From: Candidatus Peregrinibacteria bacterium
GTDB taxonomy: Bacteria > Patescibacteriota > Gracilibacteria > UM-FILTER-43-11
Assembly: GCA_016934215.1 (NCBI GenBank)
Contig: JAFGTE010000008.1
Span: 1 to 35,032 of the forward strand
Length of the DNA: 35,032 bases
Direction of reading: 5' to 3'
Shown: positions 23,862 to 32,109 of the stretch, in pieces
Layout: each line of letters opens with the position of its first letter
Position numbering within the stretch: the first letter of the stretch is position 1
The notes under the pieces: model-generated
What the model saw: only the letters and a program-made list of their open reading frames with translations
The model's database searches: none
Told to the model about the DNA's origin: nothing
Made by a program: the position numbers and the translations under genes

Positions 23862-25040
23862 ATGAAAAAAACGATACTTTTTCTCCTTTTGTTCACCTTA
23901 TTAGTGCCGGGAGTGCAGGCGGCCACACTTGTGTCTGATTATGAAACGGTGGCTGATAAGTATGAATTACAGGAGTTTGCCCCGATTCTTATCACGTCAA
24001 CCAGTGACGGTGATATCACGGCGGAGCACGGAATACGCATTATGCTGGCGCCGGATGAAAAAATCCTCTGGGATGACACTCAGCCCGCTATTACAGGAAC
24101 GGCCAAAAATAATGGCAAGGTGGATTTAAATGTCCGGGTGGAATTTTCGGATGACTACAAATCCGTTTTTATACCGGTCAAAGAAGATTTTGAAGCCACG
24201 GAATGGCTGAATTTGGTTAAGCTTTATGTGCGGGCTTACGATGAACGATTTGACCCTGAAAAGCTCGGAATGGATCTGAACGGCGATATGGCGGCTGACG
24301 TTTTGGATATCAATCAATATTCCGTTGGCAGAGATGTCAGGACAGATGGCGTTAAGCCTTATCCGGTCCGGAATCTGACCCATGAAATAAATGATGACGG
24401 CAGTGTCACGTTTAACTGGGATAAACCGGTTGATTATGATTACGAAAAAACTGTTATCGATCGCGACCGCATTAAAAACGGTTTTTCTCAGCTGGCAACA
24501 GTATATAAGGATTACGCGACCACTTTTACCGATGACGACCTTGATGGTGTGACATCAGCTACTTATTTTATTATAGCCAAAGATCAGGCTGGGAACGGAA
24601 GCAAGCCGGTGGAAGTATTCATTGATTTTACCGTGCCGACTGAAGAGCCTGCAGAAGAACCGGCAGAACCGGAAGAACCTGCTGAAGAACCTACTGAACC
24701 GGTCGACGTGTCTGAAGATGAAGTCGCGGAAATGACCCGCCTTCTGAACTATTACAAGGTCCGTTATCAGATCAAATGCATGCCGTCGGGGGTGGCGGTG
24801 CCCGAAAACAACAGTGCCTGTCTGTGGGCCCGTATCGACCTTATATACGCTTCCGATGTCAGCGGCACTCCCAGACTGCCCGGGCTCACTTTAACCGACC
24901 GCGACCTGGAGTTAATGGCCTCAAGGCGTCAATGGCCGGAAATGCGTTATGAAGATAACTGTATCTCAGCAGCTGAACCGGCCAATTACTGTCCTGCCCT
25001 CGGTAAAGCTTTAGACCGCATCAGTTATTTTCTTGATTAG
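23862..25040 (+). CDS. secreted protein with Ig-like, EF-hand-like and FN3-like modules
   Basis: A 392-residue exported protein. It has a signal peptide (1-20, ending GVQAA) and a beta-sandwich module (about 40-130, containing LAPDEKILWDD and a VFIPVKEDFE block) that resembles modules of Patescibacteria surface proteins. A single dockerin/EF-hand-like loop follows, D138-L-N-G-D-M-A-A-D-V-L-D149, likely binding calcium. An FN3-like domain lies at about 168-257, then a Glu/Pro repeat linker at 260-282 built from EEPAEEP units. The C-terminal domain has Cys in KCMPSG, SACLWAR, DNCISAA and NYCPALG, probably two disulfides. It has no anchor. It lies between the S-layer terminator and a lipoprotein gene 41 bases downstream. 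A surface structural role is inferred. Confidence 0.75.
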   Translation: MKKTILFLLLFTLLVPGVQAATLVSDYETVADKYELQEFAPILITSTSDGDITAEHGIRIMLAPDEKILWDDTQPAITGTAKNNGKVDLNVRVEFSDDYKSVFIPVKEDFEATEWLNLVKLYVRAYDERFDPEKLGMDLNGDMAADVLDINQYSVGRDVRTDGVKPYPVRNLTHEINDDGSVTFNWDKPVDYDYEKTVIDRDRIKNGFSQLATVYKDYATTFTDDDLDGVTSATYFIIAKDQAGNGSKPVEVFIDFTVPTEEPAEEPAEPEEPAEEPTEPVDVSEDEVAEMTRLLNYYKVRYQIKCMPSGVAVPENNSACLWARIDLIYASDVSGTPRLPGLTLTDRDLELMASRRQWPEMRYEDNCISAAEPANYCPALGKALDRISYFLD

Positions 25041-25081
25041 GTTCGGAGAATTGCTAAAATAATGCTCTAAGAATTAAAAAT

Positions 25082-25624
25082 ATGAGGCTCGCAAAGCTAT
25101 TCATCATAGGATTTTCAGCACTTCTTTTAATGGGTTGTAATTCTTATAAAGTAGAAGTCAATCTTGAAAAAACTAAAATGCAGGAAATCGAGAACCGAAT
25201 CAAGGATCTTAAAGTGGCCATCGGGGAGTTTGCTCCCGAAGAAAATGGCGCAGAAATTCCCTGGGTGGAAATCATCGATCTTTCCAGAGCTTATGAACAA
25301 CTGGGCGAGCTCGGTAAAGCGATTGATGTGTATGAAGACGTAGTAACCGATGGCTATAAGACAAAAGCTATTCTGAATAACCTCGGTAAGCTCTACGAAA
25401 AAACCGAGCAATACGATAAGGCCATCGAAATGTACCAGCGTATCAATGACGAATATTTTGATCACGATTACCTTTACGATATTACCTGGGCTTATATTCA
25501 TGCGGGCGATCGTAAAAATGCTGAAAAATATTTCAATGCCTGGCAGCTGGAATTCAGCAAGACCGACAAGCAGACCCAGCAGGCCATCAAAAAACTGCGG
25601 GAAGCTGAAAAAACAGCTAAGTAA
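25082..25624 (+). CDS. TPR-containing lipoprotein
   Basis: A 180-residue protein with a lipoprotein signal peptide: basic start, hydrophobic core and lipobox LLMGC, so Cys19 is the likely lipidated residue. A short coiled coil (KTKMQEIENRIKDLKVAIGE) is followed by two or three tetratricopeptide repeats, clearest in AYEQLGELGKAIDVYEDVV, LGKLYEKTEQYDKAIEMYQRI and AYIHAGDRKNAEKYFNAW. TPR domains bind partner proteins, so it is probably an envelope scaffold on the outer face of the membrane. It follows the FN3-type gene by 41 bases and overlaps the convergent regulator gene by 8 bases. Confidence 0.85.
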   Translation: MRLAKLFIIGFSALLLMGCNSYKVEVNLEKTKMQEIENRIKDLKVAIGEFAPEENGAEIPWVEIIDLSRAYEQLGELGKAIDVYEDVVTDGYKTKAILNNLGKLYEKTEQYDKAIEMYQRINDEYFDHDYLYDITWAYIHAGDRKNAEKYFNAWQLEFSKTDKQTQQAIKKLREAEKTAK

Positions 25625-26639
25625 CAATAGCTCGTTTTACCATAAAATTCACAGCTCCATTCATATTAATAGGAATGATCTGAATATTAGGGTGTTTATT
25701 CCTGAATACTCTGAAAATCTCATCGCAGAACGCTTGTCCCACGGTTGGTACCTTATCAAAGTCCAGTGTGATGATGTTGAATTTTTCCAGTCCTGTCATT
25801 ACTCTCCTTGCCTGAGAGCGTGAAATATGGATAGTTCCCATGGTGTACAGTCTGATTTGTATTTCGGTTTTATCAAATGTTAGCGCTTCGGGGTCGGTCT
25901 GATATTTTCTGAAAACATCGTTCAGGTGCTTTTTGGATTTCATTGAAATGATAAAAGTCACTTTGGTGCCTTTACTTTTGGATTTGATTTCTTCGACAAA
26001 AATATCCTGCGCCCTATTCTCGATAGTCAGACTGTAACCGAAGCTTTCCAGAATAAAAATATCGGCTGTTTTTGAGGTAAAAAAGATACCTTCCCCCGAA
26101 TGAGACTGCGGCTGGGTGGTTGTTTTTCCTTTCAGCAGGTCCTGAATAGCTTCCAACTCTGAATTGAGTTTCCTTTTTTGCATCACGTTCCTGAATACGC
26201 CGATTCCAAAGTCATTTACGTGGAAGATCAGGTCGCCGTTCCGTTCGCCGATGTCTACTTCGATGTTGGCCGATTTTGAGTGTTCGATTGCGTTATTCAG
26301 CATTTCAGAAAAGGTGTACTGATATATGCTTTTCAGATCATCGCTGGTCCGGTGTAGGACACTGCTTTCTTCTTCCAGATCGGCGAGCACTTTATGTTCT
26401 TCAAGTCCTTTGTTTCGCAGACGTTTTTTAACGGTATTGCTGATAAGGTCGATATACCCGGGCAGGATGTAAATAGCAGAGCGGGTGGAGCCGATTTTCA
26501 GAAGTTTTTTTTCATCTGTTAATTTCCTGATGATCATGTGGGCATATTGTCTGGATACTTTGTATTTTTCAGCGATTTCCGCCGTCGTGATGCGTTTCTT
26601 TAAGGTTGCCAGTCTGATAATTTCATTTGCCAGATTCAT
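25617..26639 (-). CDS. HTH - GHKL ATPase - STAS-like (DUF4325-type) regulator
   Basis: A single-chain regulator of about 340 residues. An N-terminal winged helix-turn-helix (1-60, ITTAEIAEKYKVSRQYAHMI) is followed by a GHKL ATPase: N-box E112-M-L-N-N-A in SEMLNNAIEHS, G1 box D143-F-G-I-G147, G2 GEGIF at 182-186, and GTKVTF as the last box. The C-terminal domain (about 260-340) fits the STAS-like DUF4325 family. ATPase plus STAS-like pairs recall anti-sigma/anti-anti-sigma modules, but here they are fused to DNA binding with no phosphorylatable His segment. A TTG start at 26660 is possible; I chose the ATG at 26639. Four direct repeats lie immediately upstream, so autoregulation is likely. It is divergent from tig. 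Confidence 0.82.
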   Translation of the reverse strand: MNLANEIIRLATLKKRITTAEIAEKYKVSRQYAHMIIRKLTDEKKLLKIGSTRSAIYILPGYIDLISNTVKKRLRNKGLEEHKVLADLEEESSVLHRTSDDLKSIYQYTFSEMLNNAIEHSKSANIEVDIGERNGDLIFHVNDFGIGVFRNVMQKRKLNSELEAIQDLLKGKTTTQPQSHSGEGIFFTSKTADIFILESFGYSLTIENRAQDIFVEEIKSKSKGTKVTFIISMKSKKHLNDVFRKYQTDPEALTFDKTEIQIRLYTMGTIHISRSQARRVMTGLEKFNIITLDFDKVPTVGQAFCDEIFRVFRNKHPNIQIIPINMNGAVNFMVKRAIVT

Positions 26640-26651
26640 TGTTTTTAAATT

Positions 26652-26707
26652 TATTGTCAAGTTAATTGTAAAGTATTTCTTTTTAATTGTAAAGTAAATT
26701 GTAAAGT
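26652..26707. repeat. four direct repeats of AATTGTAAAGT (iteron-like operators)
   Basis: Exact copies occur at 26664-26674, 26685-26695 and 26697-26707. A degenerate copy, TATTGTCAAGT, is at 26652-26662. Start-to-start distances are 12, 21 and 12 bases, so all copies fall on similar faces of the helix. On the minus strand each copy reads ACTTTACAATT, which itself resembles a -35 box. The array sits between the HTH-ATPase gene and trigger factor and is probably its operator. Confidence 0.7.
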
Positions 26708-26770
26708 GGTTTGTAATTTTGTCACTTTTGGGGTACTCTGACTAGGCTTATTTTCTATTTTACTGAAATC

Positions 26771-28063
26771 ATGAACGCTGTTGTTAAACAACTCCCAAAA
26801 TCTCAGGTTGAAATCACTATTACTGTGCCTTACGCAGATTATGCCAAGGCTGAAAAAAAAGCGATTGAACTTCTCGGAAAAGAAATAAAAGTCGATGGCT
26901 TTCGCGAAGGTCAGATTCCTGAAAATATTATTCGTGAAAAAGCAGGTCCTGCTGCCATTCAGTCGGCTACTCTGGAGCAAATCATTCCCATCAGTTACAG
27001 CGCTGCTGTGAAGGAAAACAATGTTCAGGTCATTTCCCAGCCCAAAGTGGACATCAAAAGTCCTGTAACAAAAGAAGGGGATGATTTAATGTATGTGGCT
27101 ATCGTTGCCGTCATGCCGGAAGTAAAACTCGGTAATTATAAAAAGATTAAAGTAAAGAAGGAGAAAGTGAATGTCACTGATAAAGAAGTCAACGAAACAC
27201 TGGAAATGATCATTAATCGTTTTGCTGAGTGGAAAGACGCGGGGCGTCCGTCCAAAGAAGGTGACCGGATAGAGATTGATTTTGAAGGATTTGATCAGGA
27301 GGGAAAATCGGTTCCTAAGACGGCCAGCAAAAATCACCCCATTGTCCTTGGCGCTAAAACCATGGTACCGGGCTTTGAAGAAGCCCTTAGGGGTGTGAAA
27401 ACCGGTGATACAAAGGAATTTACGATTGATTTCCCTCAGGCGTATCACGCCAAAGAAATGCAGGGTAAAAAAGTCACTTTTAAGGCTAAAGTAAATAGGG
27501 TGGAAGAAAAGCTCAGTCAGGAACTTGATGAGCCTCTGATTGAGAAGGCCACTGGTCAAAAACAATCAGTTGAAGCATTTAAACAAAAAGTAGCTCAGGA
27601 TTTAGAACGCGAAATGGAGCAGCGGGTTCAGGCGGATGTTGATAATAAAGTCGTTCAGGAAATCATCAAAATCACGAAAGCGGAGCTTCCGGATGCTCTG
27701 ATTGATGAGGAGATTAATCTTCTCAAAGAGGAACGCAAGTATGCCGTCACCCGGCAGGGTCTTACCTGGGAACAGTATCTTCAGCATATTAAAAAAACCG
27801 ATGAGGATTTTGCAAAAGATCACCGTAAACCGGCCGAAGAAAGACTATTAGCCCGTCTGGGAGTAAATAAAATCATTCAGGAGGAAAAAATAGATGTTCC
27901 TGATGCAGACGTTGAAAAGCGGATTCAGGAAATTGCAGGCATGTATCCTGAAGAACAAAGGGGCAAAGTACTGGAACATTACAAAAAAGGTTCAGAAGCT
28001 TATCGCGGACTTAAAAATAACATGTCTGCAGACAAACTGATCAATATGTTTGTTGCGGAATAG
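26771..28063 (+). CDS. tig: trigger factor
   Basis: Ribosome-bound chaperone and peptidyl-prolyl isomerase for nascent chains. The 430-residue protein has the three usual parts. The N-terminal ribosome-binding domain carries the signature GFREGQIPENII (about 57-68; GFRxGxxP in the family). The FKBP-type PPIase domain (about 155-245) includes GDRIEIDFEGFDQEG, PGFEEALRG and FPQAYHAKEMQGK. The C-terminal helical chaperone domain ends at NMSADKLINMFVAE. Its ATG is preceded by CTGAAATC with no Shine-Dalgarno sequence. It is convergent with rel; the two stop codons abut (TAG then TTA). It is not next to clpP/clpX, its common neighbours in other bacteria. Confidence 0.95.
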   Translation: MNAVVKQLPKSQVEITITVPYADYAKAEKKAIELLGKEIKVDGFREGQIPENIIREKAGPAAIQSATLEQIIPISYSAAVKENNVQVISQPKVDIKSPVTKEGDDLMYVAIVAVMPEVKLGNYKKIKVKKEKVNVTDKEVNETLEMIINRFAEWKDAGRPSKEGDRIEIDFEGFDQEGKSVPKTASKNHPIVLGAKTMVPGFEEALRGVKTGDTKEFTIDFPQAYHAKEMQGKKVTFKAKVNRVEEKLSQELDEPLIEKATGQKQSVEAFKQKVAQDLEREMEQRVQADVDNKVVQEIIKITKAELPDALIDEEINLLKEERKYAVTRQGLTWEQYLQHIKKTDEDFAKDHRKPAEERLLARLGVNKIIQEEKIDVPDADVEKRIQEIAGMYPEEQRGKVLEHYKKGSEAYRGLKNNMSADKLINMFVAE

Positions 28064-30217
28064 TTATTTTCGGATTTCTTTGACTTTGTAAATATCGTCA
28101 ATACTTTCCAGTTCATTAATCAGTTTGTCCAGGGTGTCTACGCTATCAACCATAGTGTCTATCGTCAGTGTTTCTCCAATGTTCAGACTGGTAATAGCTA
28201 ATTGGTTTTTGGTAAATACTTCCGCAATGTCCCTTAGTAAGCCAATGCGTGAATGTTTTTCAATATTGAGCCTTACGTCGTAGGTGGGTTTGGCTTTTAC
28301 CCCCCAGGATGCTTTAACGAGCCGGGCTTTTTCGTGGCCTACCAGCACTTTACAATTGGCCTTGTGAATTGTGACCCCCCGCCCCCGGGTGATATAACCA
28401 ATAATTTCATCTTCTACAGTAGGGTTGCAGCATGTGGCCAATTGCGTCTTGTAGCCTTTCTGGCCCGTGATCAGTACTTCACTCTTTTTTTCAAGCTTCA
28501 CTGTATCAGCCAGTACTTTATTACTAACTTTCGATGCGACTTCATGCCCCGCTAAAGCGTCTTTAGGTAAAATCTTTTTTATTATGCTGATGGCTTCCAC
28601 AGATCCATTACCTACCTTTTCCAGGATTTCTTCGCGGTCTTTTATAGTCAGTTTTTTGTCTGAAACATGTTTTAATAGTCCCAAATCTCCTCCCAGGGGA
28701 GCGTGGCCCAAACGTTTTAAGTGTTTGTTGAGCAGTTCTTTACCGATTTTCACCAGATTTTCCCTTTCCTGGGCATTGAACCACTGTTTGATACTTGTTT
28801 TGGCGTGCGCAGTCGTTACAAAAGAAAGCCAGTAACGGTTTGGTGCCGGCGTATTGCCGGTAATGATTTCCACGACCTGATTATTCTGCAATTTATAATC
28901 CAGAGGCACGATTTTGCCGTCAACTTTAGCCCCTCTGCATTTATTTCCTATATCCGTATGAATGGCATAGGCAAAATCAACGGGGGTTGCATCGCGGGGT
29001 AAATCTTTTACATCTCCTTTAGGAGTCACCACAAAAATGCGGTCGTGAAACATGTCCATGTTCAGGTTTTCGATGAACTCCGTGTTACTTTTCAGACTTT
29101 CGTGCAAAGCAACCAGGTTTTGTACCCAGCTTAATTTATCTTCCGGTACCGCGATTGAGTAACCTTTCTTTTCCTTGTATTCCCAGTGGGCGGCGATACC
29201 ATATTTAGCCACATGGTCCATTTCATGGGTGCGGATTTGAATTTCTACAGGTTGGTCGTTGAGATCAGGAACCAGCCCCATAATCGTGGTGTGCAGACTC
29301 TGATAGTCATTACTCTTTTTGTTGGCAATGTAATCTTTGAAACGTCTGGTTAAGGGGGTCCAGTTTTTATGAATAATTCCTAAGGCCTGGTAGCATTCGG
29401 CTTCTGAGTTTACGATAATGCGTAAAGCAAAAATGTCATAAATTTCTGAAATATAGTTTTTATTTTTTCTCTTCAGCTTCCGGTAAATGCTGTAATAATG
29501 TTTTACCCTTCCCTCAATTTCTGCGTTCAGATTGTTTTTTCTCAGTACTTTTTTTAAAATAGCGGTTCCTTTCTTGATGATATTTTTCCGGAGGCCGGTC
29601 GCCTCTTTCATTTCTTTGTGAATACGTTGGTAATCTTCGGAGTGGATATATTTGAAACACAGATCGTCTAATTCGTTTTTAATGTGATAGATACCCAGAC
29701 GCCCTGCAATCGGAGAATAAATTGACATGGTTTCCTCGGCAATGCGTTTTCGTTTTTCCGGCTGGATATATTCCAGCGTACGCATGTTGTGAAGGCGGTC
29801 ACATAATTTTATTAAGATGACACGAATATCCTTAGCCATGGCTAAGAACATTTTGCGCAAATTTTCCACCTGCCTTTCCCGGCCCTGATAATAAATTTTT
29901 CCCAGTTTTTCCAGTCCCTTTAGCAAAGGCGTGATGCGTTCGTCAAAATGTTCCCGGATGTCATCGGCGGTAGTGTGAGTGTCTTCCAATACATCATGCA
30001 GAAGAGCGGCAATAATAGAGTCTTCGTCAGGTCGGAGCTCAAGCAGAATGTTGGCTGTTTCAAGGGGGTGCTGAATGTAAGGATCTCCGCTATAACGCGT
30101 TGTGCCTTCATGAGCTTTTTTAGCAAATTCGTAGGCCTTTAAAATCCGTTCCTCGTTTACTTGGGGAAGATATTTTTTAGCGCCTTTAATAATGTCATTG
30201 ATCGTGGTTTTTTTCAG
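28064..30217 (-). CDS. rel: bifunctional (p)ppGpp synthetase/hydrolase Rel, start codon non-canonical
   Basis: Stringent-response enzyme that makes and degrades (p)ppGpp. In frame, the HD hydrolase begins near KAYEFAKKAHEGTTRYSG, with His in YIQHPLETA, the HD pair in ALLHDVLEDT and the Asp in CDRLHNMRTL. The synthetase follows (YDIFALRII, RRFKDYIANKKSNDYQSLHT, EIQIRTHEMDHVAKYGIAAHW), then TGS (IFVVTPKGDVKDLP), a Cys-rich zinc-finger block (QLATCCNP) and a C-terminal ACT domain. The open frame runs up to a TAA at 30277-30275 and contains no ATG, GTG or TTG before the TTG at 29989, which lies inside the HD domain (just after HDV). The true start must be upstream. I list CTG at 30217, giving 717 residues; ATA at 30247, ATT at 30274 and ACG at 30205 are alternatives. 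Confidence 0.88.
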   Translation of the reverse strand: MKKTTINDIIKGAKKYLPQVNEERILKAYEFAKKAHEGTTRYSGDPYIQHPLETANILLELRPDEDSIIAALLHDVLEDTHTTADDIREHFDERITPLLKGLEKLGKIYYQGRERQVENLRKMFLAMAKDIRVILIKLCDRLHNMRTLEYIQPEKRKRIAEETMSIYSPIAGRLGIYHIKNELDDLCFKYIHSEDYQRIHKEMKEATGLRKNIIKKGTAILKKVLRKNNLNAEIEGRVKHYYSIYRKLKRKNKNYISEIYDIFALRIIVNSEAECYQALGIIHKNWTPLTRRFKDYIANKKSNDYQSLHTTIMGLVPDLNDQPVEIQIRTHEMDHVAKYGIAAHWEYKEKKGYSIAVPEDKLSWVQNLVALHESLKSNTEFIENLNMDMFHDRIFVVTPKGDVKDLPRDATPVDFAYAIHTDIGNKCRGAKVDGKIVPLDYKLQNNQVVEIITGNTPAPNRYWLSFVTTAHAKTSIKQWFNAQERENLVKIGKELLNKHLKRLGHAPLGGDLGLLKHVSDKKLTIKDREEILEKVGNGSVEAISIIKKILPKDALAGHEVASKVSNKVLADTVKLEKKSEVLITGQKGYKTQLATCCNPTVEDEIIGYITRGRGVTIHKANCKVLVGHEKARLVKASWGVKAKPTYDVRLNIEKHSRIGLLRDIAEVFTKNQLAITSLNIGETLTIDTMVDSVDTLDKLINELESIDDIYKVKEIRK

Positions 30218-30309
30218 GGAAAATTCGTTAAGGAGTGCCTTATATATTACTAAATAACTGGTTTTTTGGCAAATTTATGCGTAGAATAAAGACAAATAAA
30301 ATTTGATTA

Positions 30310-31818
30310 ATGAACAAAGTTATCCTTACGATTCTGGATGGGTTTGGCGAAGGTCCTGATGGTCCCGGAAATGCTATTACAACAGCCAATACGCCTAATT
30401 TTGACCGCTTACGCGGAGAATATCCTTTTGGTATTTTACAGGCCAGCGGCGAAGCGGTTGGCCTCACCGAGGGCGGTATGGGCGGATCGGAAGTGGGTCA
30501 TTTTACGATGGGAGCAGGGCGCATCGTCCCTCAGTTTCTGCTGGCCATCAACCGCGATATCAAAAGCGGTCAGTTTTTTGAAAATGAAGCACTGAAGGGG
30601 GCATTTGATTATGCCAAAACCAAAAAGAAAACACTGCATCTGATGGGCATGATCTCCGATAAAGGAGTGCATTCTCATATCAATCATCTTTTTGCTTTAC
30701 TGGAATGGGCCAAAAAAGAAGGGCTTAGCAATGTTTACGTGCATTGCATTGGGGATGGTCGGGATGTAGAGGAACGAAGTATTAAAACTTATCTTCAGCA
30801 ATTACAAAATAAAATGGCTGAATTGGGTGTGGGGAAAATTGCTACGATCATCGGTCGTTATTATTCTATGGATCGTGATAAAAACTGGGATCGCACGGAG
30901 GTGGGATACAGGCTCCTGACCCAAGGTGAAGGAAATAAATTCGATGATCCGATGACCGCCATCGATCACTTTTATAAAGAGGACCCTAAGTTAACTGATT
31001 ATTATTTACCGGCTATTCTGATCAATAAAGAAGGGCTGATCAAAGAAGGGGATGCTGTTATCTTTTTTAACTATCGCACCGACCGCACTCGCCAGCTCAC
31101 GGCCGCTTTTGTGCACCCCACGTTCGTGGGCTTCAAGAAACTGATCGGTAAAGTATGGTTTGTCTGCATGGGGCCTTACTCTGATTATGCGCCGGTTGCT
31201 TACAGTGTACCGGAAATTAAGAACAATCTCGCTAACTGGCTGGCTGATCATGGCATCAAACAGCTCCGGGTCGCAGAGACCGAAAAATACGCACATGTCA
31301 CCTTCTTTTTCAATTCTCAGATGGAACATGAAGCAAAGAACGAAGACCGTATTCTCATTGATTCACCCAAAGTGCCCAGTTATGCTGAAAAACCCGAAAT
31401 GTCAGCGCCAAAAATTACTCATACCATTTTAAATGCCCTGGAGTCCGGTGAACACGAGGTAATTATTATGAATTTTGCGAACTGTGATTTAGTCGGACAT
31501 TCCGGTGATCTGAAGGCGACCATTAAAGCCGTTGAAGTGCTTGATGGCTGTGTCGGTCAGATTCATCAAAAGGCCATGGAAACTGGTTATACGTTTATGC
31601 TTACAGGGGATCACGGCAATGCGGATGACATGCTTTATCCTGATGGCAGTCAAAAACCGGCGCATTCCATGAATCCGGTCATTCTGCTGATTGCCGATCC
31701 TGAAAAAAAGATCAAAAAAGTGCGCGACGGAGGGCTGGCTGATGTGGCTCCGACGTTGCTAAAAATTCTCGGCTTATCGCAGCCTGAGGAAATGACGGGT
31801 CAAAGTCTCATTGATTAA
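30310..31818 (+). CDS. gpmI: 2,3-bisphosphoglycerate-independent phosphoglycerate mutase
   Basis: Interconverts 3- and 2-phosphoglycerate using two Mn ions and a phosphoserine intermediate. The 502-residue protein has the alkaline-phosphatase-fold metal site: D10-G in TILDGFGEG, and the catalytic Ser in MGGSEVGHFTMGAGR (usually MGNSEVGH). HCIGDGRDVEERS and GRYYSMDRDKNWDRTE follow. The C-terminal metal block includes NCDLVGHSGDL, TGDHGNADDM and PAHSMNPV. With pfp, fba and gap it gives much of the glycolytic route, although it lies apart from them. It is divergent from rel, and its TAA overlaps the stop of the small membrane protein gene in a shared TTAA. Confidence 0.95.
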   Translation: MNKVILTILDGFGEGPDGPGNAITTANTPNFDRLRGEYPFGILQASGEAVGLTEGGMGGSEVGHFTMGAGRIVPQFLLAINRDIKSGQFFENEALKGAFDYAKTKKKTLHLMGMISDKGVHSHINHLFALLEWAKKEGLSNVYVHCIGDGRDVEERSIKTYLQQLQNKMAELGVGKIATIIGRYYSMDRDKNWDRTEVGYRLLTQGEGNKFDDPMTAIDHFYKEDPKLTDYYLPAILINKEGLIKEGDAVIFFNYRTDRTRQLTAAFVHPTFVGFKKLIGKVWFVCMGPYSDYAPVAYSVPEIKNNLANWLADHGIKQLRVAETEKYAHVTFFFNSQMEHEAKNEDRILIDSPKVPSYAEKPEMSAPKITHTILNALESGEHEVIIMNFANCDLVGHSGDLKATIKAVEVLDGCVGQIHQKAMETGYTFMLTGDHGNADDMLYPDGSQKPAHSMNPVILLIADPEKKIKKVRDGGLADVAPTLLKILGLSQPEEMTGQSLID

Positions 31819-32075
31819 TCTTCGCTTTTTCTTCTGCTCTTTCGGGCGACTTCTTTGCTTTTTTCAATAATCATCATGGCAATTTTAATCGGTTGCCACA
31901 GATAATGATTGATTAAATCCATTGTGTCTTTCGCCTTAGAAGTCACTTTGTTCACGTTTGAAAGGATTCTGATCAGGTGATACAGGGCGATGATAAGAAA
32001 AAGTGCCAACAGGCCGATGGCAATCGAGAGAATGAGATACAGGATGTCCAATGGTGTAGAATAGATTTCGAGCAT
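31815..32075 (-). CDS. small single-span membrane protein
   Basis: An 86-residue protein with one long hydrophobic segment (about 9-36, ILYLILSIAIGLLALFLIIA), followed by an amphipathic helix and a basic, Lys/Arg-rich C-terminus (EKSKEVARKSRRKSED). The pattern resembles DUF948-type small membrane proteins, but the match is only by shape. It sits between gpmI and murJ on the opposite strand. It overlaps the gpmI stop by four bases and begins about 34 bases from the murJ start, so its promoter shares that gap. Function unknown. Confidence 0.72.
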   Translation of the reverse strand: MLEIYSTPLDILYLILSIAIGLLALFLIIALYHLIRILSNVNKVTSKAKDTMDLINHYLWQPIKIAMMIIEKSKEVARKSRRKSED

Positions 32076-32109
32076 GGCGTGAAATTATTTTTGTTTTTTA
32101 TATTATAAC

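Noticed and set aside
25127-25627. 166-codon minus-strand frame opposite the TPR lipoprotein
   Set aside because: The plus-strand product has a lipobox and TPR motifs; the opposite frame has no coherent motif and is Phe/Ile-rich shadow sequence.
28064-29989. Rel protein beginning at the internal TTG (641 residues)
   Set aside because: The same frame upstream encodes the rest of a well-conserved HD domain, so this start would remove hydrolase-site residues.
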